Shown: positions 35,370-44,234 of the stretch, piece by piece
Layout: each line of letters opens with the position of its first letter
How positions within the stretch are numbered: position 1 is the stretch's first letter
Assembly: GCA_902363455.1 (NCBI GenBank)
Contig: CABJAC010000003.1
Location: forward strand, 186,001 to 250,000
DNA length: 64,000 nucleotides
DNA from: Caryophanales bacterium
GTDB lineage: Bacteria > Bacillota > Bacilli > Exiguobacteriales > Exiguobacteriaceae
Direction of reading: 5' to 3'
The notes under the pieces: generated by a model
Told to the model about the DNA's origin: nothing
The model's input: the letters and a program-made list of their open reading frames with translations, nothing else
Database searches by the model: none
Position numbers and translations under genes: made by a program

Positions 35370-36521
35370 ATGGAAATATTTCTTTATGCGGGGTTGATTC
35401 TGATTGGCTTATTCGCAGTCAGTTATCTCAGTGAACGGTTTCATCTCCCGAGCATTCTTGCCTTCATCCTGATCGGAATCGTACTTGGCCTTTACTACGA
35501 TTTGCCGGAAGAGTTAAAGCTGGGTGGGGAAGCTGGCATCATCGTCTTGTTTTTCCTGTTAGGTCTAAAGTTTTCTGTCGCTGACTTATTAATCCAGTTT
35601 CGGAATATCTGGAAAGCAGGACTGATTGATCTTATCCTGTCGTTTGGCGGTACCTTCCTCTTGACCTTGGCCTTTGGGTTTTCCGTACCCGAGGCATTTT
35701 TAATTGGTTGTGTCCTTTATGCAACAAGTTCATCGATTTCCGCTCGTCTGCTCGACCGGGAGCCAGACAAACACAAAGACGTGAATCGATTTGTCCTCTC
35801 GTTACTCATCTTTGAAGATTTGGCGGCACCCCTTTTATTAACAAGTGCCCCGTTTGTTCTTGGAACACAAGAGTTCACCTTCGTAAAAGTCGGAACGATT
35901 TTTCTTGGATTTATTTTCTTATTCAGTGCATTGATTTTTTTAACAGTCTTCATCCGCCAAAAATCGAGAGTCGTCGACTCCCTTTATCGGCACCCGGACG
36001 CCGGGATCGGAATCATCGGATTAATTTTGACTTTCTCAGGAATTGGAATCATGTTTGGTTTGTCCGAAGTCCTTGGTGCGTTCATCGTCGGGATTTTACT
36101 AACTGAAATTAAAGAGACACGTTATTTAAAAAGACTAGTCACACCATTCCAAGATCTACTGTTACCTTTATTCTTCATTTCGTTCGGGATGTCGTTTGAG
36201 ATGACGGAAGGACTTCCATTAGACTGGTTTTTCTTTGCATTAGTCGTTTGGGGACTTTTGTCGAAATTCCTTGTTGGTTTCCTTGGTGGACGATCGTTTG
36301 GACTCTCCAACTATCATGCAATTGAGTCCGGGTTTTGTTTAGGACCACGCGGAGAATTCTCGATTCTCTTCATCACGCTTGCTAGCGGAGCTTTCGTCAC
36401 GTTAACTGGATTGTATATTTTCGTTTCTGCTTTTCTCGGAATCATTTTATTCAGAACCTCGACCGCATTAACGGATCGTACTCATGCAACCGCCCAAAAG
36501 ATCAAACAGAAAATCAAATGA
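35370..36521 (+). CDS. Cation/proton antiporter, CPA2 family
   Basis: Membrane protein of 383 residues with about 11-12 spans (Na+/H+ exchanger domain). Signatures: HLPSILAFILIGIVLGLYY, LFFLLGLKFSVADLL, CVLYATSSSISARLLD and LIFEDLAAPLLL, which carries the acidic ion-binding motif; GLSEVLGAFIVGILL follows. It lacks the cytoplasmic TrkA-N/TrkA-C domain of Kef proteins and no regulatory KhtT-like gene is adjacent, so K+ versus Na+ exchange stays open. SD AAAGGAGGG precedes the ATG. Monocistronic with a terminator overlapping the stop codon. Confidence 0.88.
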   Translation: MEIFLYAGLILIGLFAVSYLSERFHLPSILAFILIGIVLGLYYDLPEELKLGGEAGIIVLFFLLGLKFSVADLLIQFRNIWKAGLIDLILSFGGTFLLTLAFGFSVPEAFLIGCVLYATSSSISARLLDREPDKHKDVNRFVLSLLIFEDLAAPLLLTSAPFVLGTQEFTFVKVGTIFLGFIFLFSALIFLTVFIRQKSRVVDSLYRHPDAGIGIIGLILTFSGIGIMFGLSEVLGAFIVGILLTEIKETRYLKRLVTPFQDLLLPLFFISFGMSFEMTEGLPLDWFFFALVVWGLLSKFLVGFLGGRSFGLSNYHAIESGFCLGPRGEFSILFITLASGAFVTLTGLYIFVSAFLGIILFRTSTALTDRTHATAQKIKQKIK

Positions 36522-36574
36522 ATGCTAAAAAGGACTTCCCGGCATCTTATCGGAAAGCCCTTTTAAGCATTCAT
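36519..36574. terminator. Bidirectional terminator between the antiporter and enoyl-CoA hydratase
   Basis: TGAATGCT (starting at the antiporter stop codon) and AGCATTCA arms, continued by AAAAAGG/CCTTTT pairing, form a long interrupted stem between the convergent genes. Confidence 0.85.
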
Positions 36575-36578
36575 TTCA

Positions 36579-37352
36579 TCAACGCCCAATGAAGACGGGC
36601 GCTTTTTTTTCTAAAAAAGCTTGAACGGCTTGCTGATGGTCTTCTGTCTTTCCGGCTCGTGATTGGTAAATGATTTCTTGAGTCAACATATCCTCGAGTG
36701 TCGATTCAGAACTGGCTGTTTGTAATTGTTTGATATACCCAATGACTTTCGTCGGTCGATTGGCAAGAAGTTTGGCAAAAGAAGCCACTTCCTGTTCAAA
36801 CTGTTCGGCGGCAATGCTTTTTGTCACCAAATGGTAGTCGTATGCTTGCTGTGCCGTAATCGTTTCACCTAACAAGGCCAGTTCCAGTGCTTTAGCCGAC
36901 CCAATCAATCGAGGTAAAAAATACGGCGCACCGGCATCCGGAACTAATCCGATATTGATGAAGCCGAGTGATAATTTCGCATCGTCACGCACGATTCGGA
37001 AATCACAGGCCAATGTTAAAGATAACCCTGCCCCTGCAGCAACCCCGTTAATGGCAGCAACTGTCGGTTTTTTCGTTGTCGCAAGTGCTCGAATGACTGG
37101 ATGATAGTAGTGCTTTAAGTATTCCCCATGATCCATGCCGGGTTGGACGGTCTTCAAATCTTGTCCGGCACAAAATCCACGGCCTTCCCCTGTTAAGACG
37201 ATGACCCGAACACTTTCATCTTGATTCGCTTCTTCGATCGAGTCGGCTAATTCCGTCAACATGGTCGAGGTGAGTGCATTCAATCGTTCGGGACGCGACA
37301 GCGTGATGGTCGCAATCTGCTCTTTAACTGTATAACTGACTTCACTTTTCAT
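36579..37352 (-). CDS. Enoyl-CoA hydratase/isomerase family protein
   Basis: A 257-residue crotonase-fold enzyme. The oxyanion-hole segments GEGRGFCAGQDLK (about 58-70) and AAINGVAAGAGLSL (about 100-113) are intact; an acidic residue follows in NIGLVPDAGAPYFLPR (Asp at the PaaG-like position). That fits a 2-(1,2-epoxy-1,2-dihydrophenyl)acetyl-CoA isomerase/PaaG-like or general beta-oxidation hydratase; no paa genes are nearby. ATG 37352 has GGAGG 8 bases upstream. A TetR/FadR-like inverted repeat overlaps the promoter. Confidence 0.88.
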   Translation of the reverse strand: MKSEVSYTVKEQIATITLSRPERLNALTSTMLTELADSIEEANQDESVRVIVLTGEGRGFCAGQDLKTVQPGMDHGEYLKHYYHPVIRALATTKKPTVAAINGVAAGAGLSLTLACDFRIVRDDAKLSLGFINIGLVPDAGAPYFLPRLIGSAKALELALLGETITAQQAYDYHLVTKSIAAEQFEQEVASFAKLLANRPTKVIGYIKQLQTASSESTLEDMLTQEIIYQSRAGKTEDHQQAVQAFLEKKAPVFIGR

Positions 37353-37374
37353 TCCATTTCCCTCCATTTCAAAA

Positions 37375-37417
37375 ATGAACATCCATTCATTATGATGTAT
37401 TCGTGATGTTTTATGAA
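37375..37417 (-). promoter_or_regulatory. Promoter with FadR-like operator upstream of enoyl-CoA hydratase
   Basis: Minus strand TTCATA (37417-37412), 17-base spacer, CATAAT (37394-37389). The inverted repeat ATGAA-N6-TTCAT (37375-37390) overlaps the end of the -10 box and resembles the TGAATGA...TCATTCA site of B. subtilis FadR, the TetR-type repressor of fatty-acid degradation. The identification is tentative. Confidence 0.5.
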
Positions 37418-37549
37418 AATCCTTTTAAATAACCTCTTTTTTTATGAAAGCTCGACTTTACCTCTTTCATTATAAAAATTGAAGGCGTATAGTTTCCAAA
37501 AGATGCAGAAAGACAATACGTTTTACGGACTTAAAGGGGAATTAAATTT

Positions 37550-38932
37550 ATGAAAACAATTAAACAACAGTCATTATTCCAAATTACATGGCCGCTATTC
37601 ATTGAAATCGCACTTCATATGAGCTTAGGGATCATTGCCACATTGATTCTTAGTTATTATTCTGACGGTGCTGCGGCTGCCGTCGGTGTCTCCAATCAGG
37701 TGCTAAATATCTTCATTATTTTATTTAACATCACCTCAGTCGGAGCAACCATCATCATCGGTCAATACCTCGGTGCAAAACGGATTCAAGATGCCCGTCA
37801 GACTGCCCGCTCCGCTTTTTCCATCAACTTATACATTGGTTTAATCATTTCCGTACTCGTTGCCTTGTTCGGAAAACAATTGCTTGGATTCTTCTCTTTA
37901 GAAGGAGAAACATTAGTGTATGGCGAAACGTTTTTAAAGATTGTTGGTCTCTTCTTATTCTTAGAAGCCATCTCTCTTACACTAGGTGCCATCTTACGCA
38001 GTCATGGTTTCACAAAAAATGCTATGTATGTCACGCTACTGATGAACTTCGTCAGTGCATTCGGTAATGTCATTGCTGTCCTCGGATTATTCGGCATTCC
38101 TGTACTTGGAGTCGCTGGAGTCGCTTGGTCCATCGTCATTGCTCGAACAGTCGCAGTCGTTTTACTCTTTTTTGTTGTCTATCGCAAGCTTTCCTTACGC
38201 TTTAAATTAAAAGATTTGCTTCACATCAACCGACGTGATATTAGAAGCATCATGAATATTGGTATTCCTTCTGCTGGTGAAGGAATTTCTTATCAGTTCT
38301 CTCAATTGATTATCACTGGATTCATTGCGACCATCGGGGAATCTGCCCTGTCCGCACGCGTTTATGTTTCGAATATCACAATGCTTTGTTTCTTGTTCAC
38401 GTTAGCCATCGCACAAGGAACACAATTATTAGTTGCCCGCCAAGTTGGGGCTCAACAATTTGAAGCAGCACACGCTCGTGCTGTAAAAACGTTGAAAATT
38501 GCTGTTTTTGCAAGCTTCGTTTCTGCCGTCGCTTTGGCATCTGTCGGCTCATCCATCTTGTCCGTGTTTACATCAAGTCCGGAAATCATCGCCATCGGTA
38601 TACCATTACTCTGGGCAAGTGTCATCCTTGAACCAGGCCGTGCCATGAATATCGTTCTGATGGGAACGTTAAAATCAGCCGGTGATGTCCGTTTCCCTGT
38701 CGCGATCGGCATTCTTTCGATGTGGGGAGTCGCTGTTGTCCTCAGTTATACACTTGGACTTCAATACGGGCTCGGATTACTCGGGATTTGGATTGCTTTC
38801 TCTGCCGACGAGTGGTTCCGCGGTATCTTTGCTTTAAAACGTTGGAACAGCCGTAAATGGGCACAATATGCTGTCGTCAAAGGAGACCAACATGACCATA
38901 ACGAACGCCGCGAGGCTTCTAAAGCAGTCTAA
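37550..38932 (+). CDS. MATE family efflux transporter
   Basis: Multidrug/toxin exporter type protein of 460 residues and 12 spans in two MatE repeats (about 12-170 and 240-395). QQSLFQITWPLFIEIALHM at the N-terminus and NIGIPSAGEGISYQFSQL at the second repeat are typical. Substrate unknown. SD AAAGGGG precedes ATG. Upstream sequence has TTTCAT-N17-TATAGT, only a weak promoter candidate. The downstream ybaK gene starts inside the end of this one (41-base overlap), so the two are translationally linked. Confidence 0.92.
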   Translation: MKTIKQQSLFQITWPLFIEIALHMSLGIIATLILSYYSDGAAAAVGVSNQVLNIFIILFNITSVGATIIIGQYLGAKRIQDARQTARSAFSINLYIGLIISVLVALFGKQLLGFFSLEGETLVYGETFLKIVGLFLFLEAISLTLGAILRSHGFTKNAMYVTLLMNFVSAFGNVIAVLGLFGIPVLGVAGVAWSIVIARTVAVVLLFFVVYRKLSLRFKLKDLLHINRRDIRSIMNIGIPSAGEGISYQFSQLIITGFIATIGESALSARVYVSNITMLCFLFTLAIAQGTQLLVARQVGAQQFEAAHARAVKTLKIAVFASFVSAVALASVGSSILSVFTSSPEIIAIGIPLLWASVILEPGRAMNIVLMGTLKSAGDVRFPVAIGILSMWGVAVVLSYTLGLQYGLGLLGIWIAFSADEWFRGIFALKRWNSRKWAQYAVVKGDQHDHNERREASKAV

Positions 38933-39359
38933 TATTCCGTTTGACTTGCTTTCATATCCTGTCGATGAACAGGATTTATCCGCTCAAAATGTCTCTAGAA
39001 AAATTAATTACCCGCTTTCGTCTATTTTTAAAACATTAGTTTTAGAAACAGATACACATCAACATGTCTTTGCTGTCATTTCCGGAGAAGAAGAAGTGAG
39101 TTTAAAGGCCGTGGCACGAACAGCGTCCGTCAAGAAAGCGCATTTAGTGCCAATGAAAGAGTTGAAGAAATTGACGGGGTACATCCGAGGCGGTGTCGCC
39201 CCGATCGGCGCCAAAAAATCATTTCCGGTTCTTTTATCCGATTCGGCTTTAAATCAAGAATTCATCATTATTTCTGCTGGAAAACGCGGTTTGCAAATCA
39301 AACTCGCTCCTGATGATTTTCTGCGCTTCACGAATGGGATTCTCTTCATCAATCGCTGA
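38892..39359 (+). CDS. ybaK: Cys-tRNA(Pro) deacylase YbaK/EbsC family
   Basis: Editing protein that hydrolyses mischarged Cys-tRNA(Pro). The 155-residue protein begins MTITNAARLLKQSNIPFDLLSYPVDEQ (family N-terminus) and has the catalytic-pocket motifs KTLVLETD, KKAHLVPMKELKKLTGYIRGGVAPIG and SAGKRGLQIKLAPDDF. The Lys and the GGVxPIG motif are present, so it should be active. ATG 38892 follows AAAGGAGA and lies in another frame within the end of the MATE gene. Confidence 0.93.
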   Translation: MTITNAARLLKQSNIPFDLLSYPVDEQDLSAQNVSRKINYPLSSIFKTLVLETDTHQHVFAVISGEEEVSLKAVARTASVKKAHLVPMKELKKLTGYIRGGVAPIGAKKSFPVLLSDSALNQEFIIISAGKRGLQIKLAPDDFLRFTNGILFINR

Positions 39360-39418
39360 TATCCACCAATTATTGTGATATGATGAATGATATTGAAGAA
39401 GTGGCAGGAGGAATCATT

Positions 39419-40126
39419 TTGTGGAAAGAACGTGTTCGTAACTCGATTCCGAACCTCTTTACGTTCGGAAATTTATATTGCGGTTTTCTCGCCATCGTCA
39501 TGGCTGCGCGGGGAGATTTTCAAAATGCGACCTTGCTGATCGTCATCGCCATGATGCTCGACAGTTTGGACGGTCGGATTGCTCGTATGCTTGGTGTCGC
39601 AGGTGATTTTGGAAAAGAACTGGATTCGTTGGCTGATGTGGTGACCTTTGGTGTCGCGCCAGCCATGATGGCGTATTACACGTATTTTTACGATTTTGGG
39701 GAAATTGGTTTGTTGATCGCGGCCTTATTCCCACTGTTCGGCGCGTTTCGTCTGGCACGCTTTAACTTATCAGCGACCAATGTCGCCTCTGCATATTTTT
39801 CCGGTGTTCCGATTACGGCAGCAGGTGGAATTTTAGCTGTCGTCACGCTGTTTAGCGGACGGATGAACGATTTAATGGTTCCACTCGTCTTTACTGCTCT
39901 AGCGTTCTTGATGGTGAGTCGCGTTAAAATTCCGAGTTTCAAAGACATACCGGTTCCAAGACATACGTTTGTCATCACATTTACGCTTCTTTATGTCACT
40001 TATGTCATGGTGGCGCGCAGTAATGAGTGGTCGACGTTTTGGTTCGTTGCAGTCCCATTGTATATCGCGTTTCTGCTGTTCTCATTCATCAAAAAGAAAA
40101 AACAAAAAAATCATCAGCTTGACTAA
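39419..40126 (+). CDS. pssA: CDP-diacylglycerol-serine O-phosphatidyltransferase
   Basis: Membrane enzyme making phosphatidylserine, the substrate of Psd (19481-20260). The 235 residues have eight hydrophobic segments and the CDP-alcohol phosphotransferase signature DGRIARMLGVAGDFGKELDSLAD (given as spaced pattern DG-x2-AR-x8-G-x3-D-x3-D, about residues 43-65). I choose TTG 39419 because AGGAGG lies 7 bases upstream; upstream ATGs at 39380-39385 have no SD. The mature start MWKERVRNSIPNLFTFGNL fits the family N-terminus. Confidence 0.95.
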   Translation: MWKERVRNSIPNLFTFGNLYCGFLAIVMAARGDFQNATLLIVIAMMLDSLDGRIARMLGVAGDFGKELDSLADVVTFGVAPAMMAYYTYFYDFGEIGLLIAALFPLFGAFRLARFNLSATNVASAYFSGVPITAAGGILAVVTLFSGRMNDLMVPLVFTALAFLMVSRVKIPSFKDIPVPRHTFVITFTLLYVTYVMVARSNEWSTFWFVAVPLYIAFLLFSFIKKKKQKNHQLD

Positions 40127-40128
40127 AG

Positions 40129-40160
40129 GACAGATCGGTTCATTCGGTCTGTCTTTTTTG
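40129..40160 (+). terminator. pssA terminator
   Basis: GGACAGA (40128-40134) and TCTGTC (40148-40153) with an inner CG/CG pair, loop GTTCATT, followed by six Ts. Confidence 0.9.
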
Positions 40161-40250
40161 TCCCATTGATTTCCACCTCCGTTCTGGCTTGACTCCCTTC
40201 GCAACAGGTATACTAATAGTAGAACATTGGATATGGAGGGCTCACTCATT

Positions 40251-41006
40251 ATGGATCGGTTTCAAAAAAATCTATGGTTATTTTTCACAATTTGGTTCTT
40301 CATCGGTTTAGTTTTAGTCGGTTTTTCTTTATTACCACCTTGGCTGGAATGGGCCAACTCTGTTTTTCTGTTTGCATCCGGTCTTTACGCCGCCCTTTAT
40401 CTTTGGGACGTCGTTCCAAAAGGACGGTTTATCATTCCTGTCATTTTCTTCGGCTCGATCATCATCGAATCGATCGGTGTACATACAGGCTGGCCGTTCG
40501 GGACTTATGCGTATGAGGCAGACTTCGGGGTGAAACTTCTTGGTGTACCGATTACGATTGGCGCTGCCTGGCTGTCGGTCATTGGAGCCAGCCACGCTTT
40601 CTCACGCCGGTTTTCGTTTCGTTATCGTACAGTCCTTCTCGTTCCCTTATTTGCAGTCTGGCTTGATCTTGCGATTGATCCGGTTGCAGCGAACGTCAAA
40701 TCTTATTGGCTTTGGCAGGACGGAGGTTGGTATTACGATATTCCGACGCAAAACTTCATCGGTTGGTACGGAACTGCTCTGTTCTTTTCTGTTTTGCTTG
40801 CTCGATTCGAACAACCGGTAAACCTGAAAGTACTGGAACACAATAACCAGTATCTTTTCTTAATGCTTCATGCCCTGTTTGGTCTAACAGCCGGAATGGC
40901 AGGATTATACGGTGTCACATGCATCAGTCTTAGTGCTGGTATCCTCTACTGGTATACGCGAGGAGGCGATCGATTTGCAAAAAGCAAACAAAAACAAATT
41001 AGCTGA
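40251..41006 (+). CDS. CruF-like carotenoid biosynthesis membrane protein (DUF422)
   Basis: Integral membrane protein of 251 residues with about seven spans. The conserved segments IIESIGVHTGWPFGTYAY, GVPITIGAAWLSVIGASHAF and WLDLAIDPVAANVKSYWLW match the Caroten_synth/CruF family, whose characterised members hydrate the 1,2 double bond of acyclic carotenoid ends. Here it leads the plus-strand carotenoid operon, so a hydroxylated or otherwise end-modified C30 product is plausible (inference). ATG 40251 follows GGAGGG at 10 bases. A TTGACT at 40189-40194 with ACTAAT 17 bases on is a candidate promoter. Confidence 0.82.
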   Translation: MDRFQKNLWLFFTIWFFIGLVLVGFSLLPPWLEWANSVFLFASGLYAALYLWDVVPKGRFIIPVIFFGSIIIESIGVHTGWPFGTYAYEADFGVKLLGVPITIGAAWLSVIGASHAFSRRFSFRYRTVLLVPLFAVWLDLAIDPVAANVKSYWLWQDGGWYYDIPTQNFIGWYGTALFFSVLLARFEQPVNLKVLEHNNQYLFLMLHALFGLTAGMAGLYGVTCISLSAGILYWYTRGGDRFAKSKQKQIS

Positions 41007-41673
41007 ACATGCTTTTCATCTGTATGTTAAAGAACGTTTAATCCGTAAACAATTCCATCGGATTCTATACAGGGCAGATGACTTGCCGACACCCGGATTA
41101 ATGCTCGCCACGCATGGTTCTTGGTGGGACGGAATGATTCTGTTTCATCTTGATCAGACAGTATTGCATCATGACCCTTACGTCATGATTGATGAGCAGG
41201 GATTGGCACGTTTTCCTTTCTTTACCCGACTCGGCGGTTTTTCGATTGATCGCGGTTCTTTTGCGGAAATTAAGCAAAGCTTACAATATGCAAAAGATCA
41301 GCTGTTAAACGGCAGCAGTGTCTGGATGTTTCCTCAAGGCGAGGAGCGTCACCAAGAAGAGCGACCGTTACAGCTCAGCAGCGGGGCGATTCACCTTGCC
41401 AAAATCGCTCGTTCGATTTCGCTGTTTTCGTTTTATTATTCGTTTGCCCACGAACAGCAACCTGACGTTTATATTCGAACTAGAACGATTCAGTTACCCG
41501 ATGCGCGCAGTTCGGTGCAACTTCGTTATCTGACCGAGGAAATGACCCGCCTGTATGACGATGTCCGAATAGATGCCATCGAGGAACGAACTGATGCCTA
41601 TCGTTTACTGACTGCACGAAAGGAGCCGCTCCCAGCTAAAACAGAACAGTGGTTACAGGCCATCCGGACATGA
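40975..41673 (+). CDS. PlsC-like acyltransferase of the carotenoid cluster
   Basis: A 232-residue glycerol-phosphate-acyltransferase-type protein. The catalytic HX4D motif is HGSWWD (in LATHGSWWDGMILF, about residue 43) and the second block is FPQGEER (about 124), both typical of the PlsC superfamily. In this context it probably acylates the sugar of a glycosylated carotenoid, the role CrtO plays in S. aureus, although CrtO belongs to a different family. TTG 40975 has GAGGAGG 8 bases upstream and lies inside the end of the CruF-like gene (32-base overlap); it overlaps the glycosyltransferase by four bases. Confidence 0.85.
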   Translation: MQKANKNKLAEHAFHLYVKERLIRKQFHRILYRADDLPTPGLMLATHGSWWDGMILFHLDQTVLHHDPYVMIDEQGLARFPFFTRLGGFSIDRGSFAEIKQSLQYAKDQLLNGSSVWMFPQGEERHQEERPLQLSSGAIHLAKIARSISLFSFYYSFAHEQQPDVYIRTRTIQLPDARSSVQLRYLTEEMTRLYDDVRIDAIEERTDAYRLLTARKEPLPAKTEQWLQAIRT

Positions 41674-42746
41674 TGATTTTTCTGTTTTGTATTATCGCGC
41701 TAATTTGTCTTTACACTTTCATTAATTTATCCTTTTTACCGCGATTGGCGGACCCCGTCCCTCTGCCTAGTCTTGCTGTCTGTATTCCACTTCGAAACGA
41801 AGAACGGAATGTCAGCAAATTGATCTACTCGTTAAAACAAGCCATCACTCCAAACACGCACGTCTACCTATACGAGGACCGTTCAACCGATCAGACACGT
41901 CCTTTATTAATTCAACTCGTTGGTCAGGATAGTCGGTTTACCATCATTGATGGTCTCGAACTGCCATCTGGGTGGGCCGGCAAGGTCCATGCGTGTCATC
42001 AATTGTCACGAGTCGCTCAGGAAGATTATCTGTTGTTTTTAGATGCCGATATTACGCTCGAAGTGGACACCATTCCCCGTCTCTATGCGACATTGTTACA
42101 AGAGCGGGCAGTTTTCTTATCCGGCTTCCCTTCGTTTCCCGTCCCAACATTTTTAGGGAAATGCCTGATTCCCATGCAGCATGTCTTGATCGCTCAACAT
42201 CTGCCGATTGCTTTTCGGAAAGTCCGCCATCCTGCATTTGCTGCTGCGAACGGTATGGTGGTGTTAGTGGAACGTCACGCTTACGAACAGGTTGGTGGAC
42301 ATCAAGCTATTCAACTGGCACTGGTCGATGATTTGGAGTTATGCCGCGCCTTCAAGAAAAAGGGCTTTACGACGACACTCGTTCACGTGGCCCCCTATGT
42401 CAGTTGTGATATGTATGCCACCAATCAGGACGTTTGGCAAGGGTTTTTGAAAAATGTCTTCCGCGGTATGAACGACTCTTATTTGGTAGGCAGTTATTTC
42501 TTATTGTTTTATCTTATTCAGGCGGCAGTTCTCCCATTATTGATTTGGTCTCCTTCCGTTTGGACGGCTGGTGCCTTTGTTTTGATGATGCTCGCCCGCT
42601 ACCAGATCGATCGTAATGCCCAAATTGTCCACGCTTGGTTTTGGCATCCTGTCTCGGCGGTTCTTTACGTTGTACTGCTTGCGACGGCAATGATTCGAAG
42701 ACTAAAGAAAAGGGAAATCACTTGGAAGGGTCGGACATATTCTTAA
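41670..42746 (+). CDS. crtQ: Family 2 glycosyltransferase, CrtQ-like
   Basis: Membrane-bound GT2 enzyme of 358 residues likely attaching a sugar to the carotenoid carboxyl or hydroxyl end. N-terminal span (about 2-20), then the GT-A fold: AVCIPLRNEERNV, YEDRSTDQT (the substrate-nucleotide Asp), LFLDADITL (DxD equivalent DAD), LVDDLELCRAFKKKG (EDxxL type) and a QDVWQGFLKNVFRG motif (Q/RxxRW equivalent); C-terminal spans follow (about 270-340). Similar to CrtQ of S. aureus. Start ATG 41670 overlaps the acyltransferase stop (ATGA); ATG 41673 is an alternative. Confidence 0.86.
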   Translation: MMIFLFCIIALICLYTFINLSFLPRLADPVPLPSLAVCIPLRNEERNVSKLIYSLKQAITPNTHVYLYEDRSTDQTRPLLIQLVGQDSRFTIIDGLELPSGWAGKVHACHQLSRVAQEDYLLFLDADITLEVDTIPRLYATLLQERAVFLSGFPSFPVPTFLGKCLIPMQHVLIAQHLPIAFRKVRHPAFAAANGMVVLVERHAYEQVGGHQAIQLALVDDLELCRAFKKKGFTTTLVHVAPYVSCDMYATNQDVWQGFLKNVFRGMNDSYLVGSYFLLFYLIQAAVLPLLIWSPSVWTAGAFVLMMLARYQIDRNAQIVHAWFWHPVSAVLYVVLLATAMIRRLKKREITWKGRTYS

Positions 42747-42761
42747 GGAGGCTTTACGGTT

Positions 42762-44234
42762 ATGAAACATATCGCAGTCATTGGAGCCGGACTTGGTGGT
42801 CTGAGTGCCGCTATCTCACTTGCTTCAAAAGGGTTCAACGTTACAGTCATTGAACGCAATGATCATATTGGCGGAAAGATGATGTCGATTCAATCAGAGG
42901 GACACCGTTTTGATTTTGGTCCAAACACGATTACAATGCCTGAGATCTTTCAATCGGTCATTTTAGAGTCGGGAGCAGATCCAGACGACTATTTTACATT
43001 TGAAAAATTGGCACGCCATACCGTCAATCATTTTTCAGATGGGCGGTCTTTGACTTTTGCAAGCGGTCGGGAAGCCATGCGTACTGAAGTGGATCGGTTT
43101 ACGAACGGAAAACTTTCTAAAAATGACATTACCGGTTATCAAGAAGAAGTCGCACAACTGTACCGTATTGCCAAACAGCAATTTTTCATCAATATCGACT
43201 CTTATTTTAATTTTTCGTTATTGCGTGATATGGCAAAAGTTCATCCGTTAAAGACCTTACACGGATTGCACAAGAAATACTTTAAGGATCCGCAGTTGAT
43301 TCAAGCATTCGATCGTTATGCCACTTATATTGGCAGCAGTCCGTTTCAAGCACCAGCTACTTTTGGTCTGATTGCCCATCTCGAGCTGAACGATGGTGTC
43401 TACTTCACCCGCGGAGGAAATACGGCCATTGCCGAAGGATTTGCCCGTCGTGCGCGTGAACTCGGTGTCGTCTTCCGCCTCGGAGAAGAAGTGACACAAA
43501 TTGAAGTAACCAATCAGTTGGCGACTGAAATTGAATTAAATCATGTTGATTATCTGGCTGTTGATTTTATCGTCTTAAACGGGGATCTCTTGACGCAATA
43601 CCCACGGCTAATTTCCGAAACCGTCCGACCGGATTTCAAAAATCCGACGCCTTCTCAAATGGAGCCTTCGATTTCGGCTTATGTCCGCTGTATCGGACTG
43701 TCACGTCGAATTGAAGGTTTGGCACATCATAATGTATTTTTCTCGTCAGATTACAAAGCTGAGTTTCAAGCACTGTTTCAGGAAAATCGTTATGCCGAGG
43801 AGCCGACTATTTATATTTCCAATTCGTCCGTCACGGCACCCGAGATGGGGGTAGCCGGAGATAATCTGTTTCTGCTCGTGAATGCTCCTGCTACACATAA
43901 GGGAACGGTCATTGATTTTGATACGTATGACAAAATCATTAATCAACGTCTGCAACAGTTCGGTATCGATGTTACGACCGACGTCTTATTTGAACAACGC
44001 ATCACACCGCAAGACATTGAACAGAAATTTTCAGCCTATCACGGATCGCTTTATGGACTTTCTTCAAACGGTACACGCGGTGCTTTCATGCGTCCAAGCA
44101 ACCGTTCAAAAAATGTTCACAATTTATTTTTTGCCGGTGGATCAACGCATCCCGGTGGTGGTAGTCCAATGGTAACGCTTTCAGGAAAACTAGCGAGCGA
44201 ACGGATTGTGTCCGCCGTCGCCGCTACCCTGTGA
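42762..44234 (+). CDS. crtP: CrtP-like diaponeurosporene oxidase
   Basis: FAD-dependent amine-oxidase/desaturase-type enzyme of 490 residues. FAD motif IAVIGAGLGGLSAAISLA (about 4-21), DFGPNTITMPEIF, and the C-terminal FAD-binding GGSTHPGGGSPMVTLSGKL. The LAHHNVFFSSDY and THPGGGSPMVTLSG segments match S. aureus CrtP (LAHHNFFFT, VNPGGGMPMVTLSG as I recall it), which oxidises the terminal methyl of 4,4-diaponeurosporene, rather than CrtN. It ends the plus-strand carotenoid operon, 15 bases after the glycosyltransferase gene. Confidence 0.88.
   Translation: MKHIAVIGAGLGGLSAAISLASKGFNVTVIERNDHIGGKMMSIQSEGHRFDFGPNTITMPEIFQSVILESGADPDDYFTFEKLARHTVNHFSDGRSLTFASGREAMRTEVDRFTNGKLSKNDITGYQEEVAQLYRIAKQQFFINIDSYFNFSLLRDMAKVHPLKTLHGLHKKYFKDPQLIQAFDRYATYIGSSPFQAPATFGLIAHLELNDGVYFTRGGNTAIAEGFARRARELGVVFRLGEEVTQIEVTNQLATEIELNHVDYLAVDFIVLNGDLLTQYPRLISETVRPDFKNPTPSQMEPSISAYVRCIGLSRRIEGLAHHNVFFSSDYKAEFQALFQENRYAEEPTIYISNSSVTAPEMGVAGDNLFLLVNAPATHKGTVIDFDTYDKIINQRLQQFGIDVTTDVLFEQRITPQDIEQKFSAYHGSLYGLSSNGTRGAFMRPSNRSKNVHNLFFAGGSTHPGGGSPMVTLSGKLASERIVSAVAATL

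Noticed and set aside
37440..37500. MATE gene promoter TTTCAT-N17-TATAGT
   Set aside because: The -35 box is too weak to list as a feature on its own.
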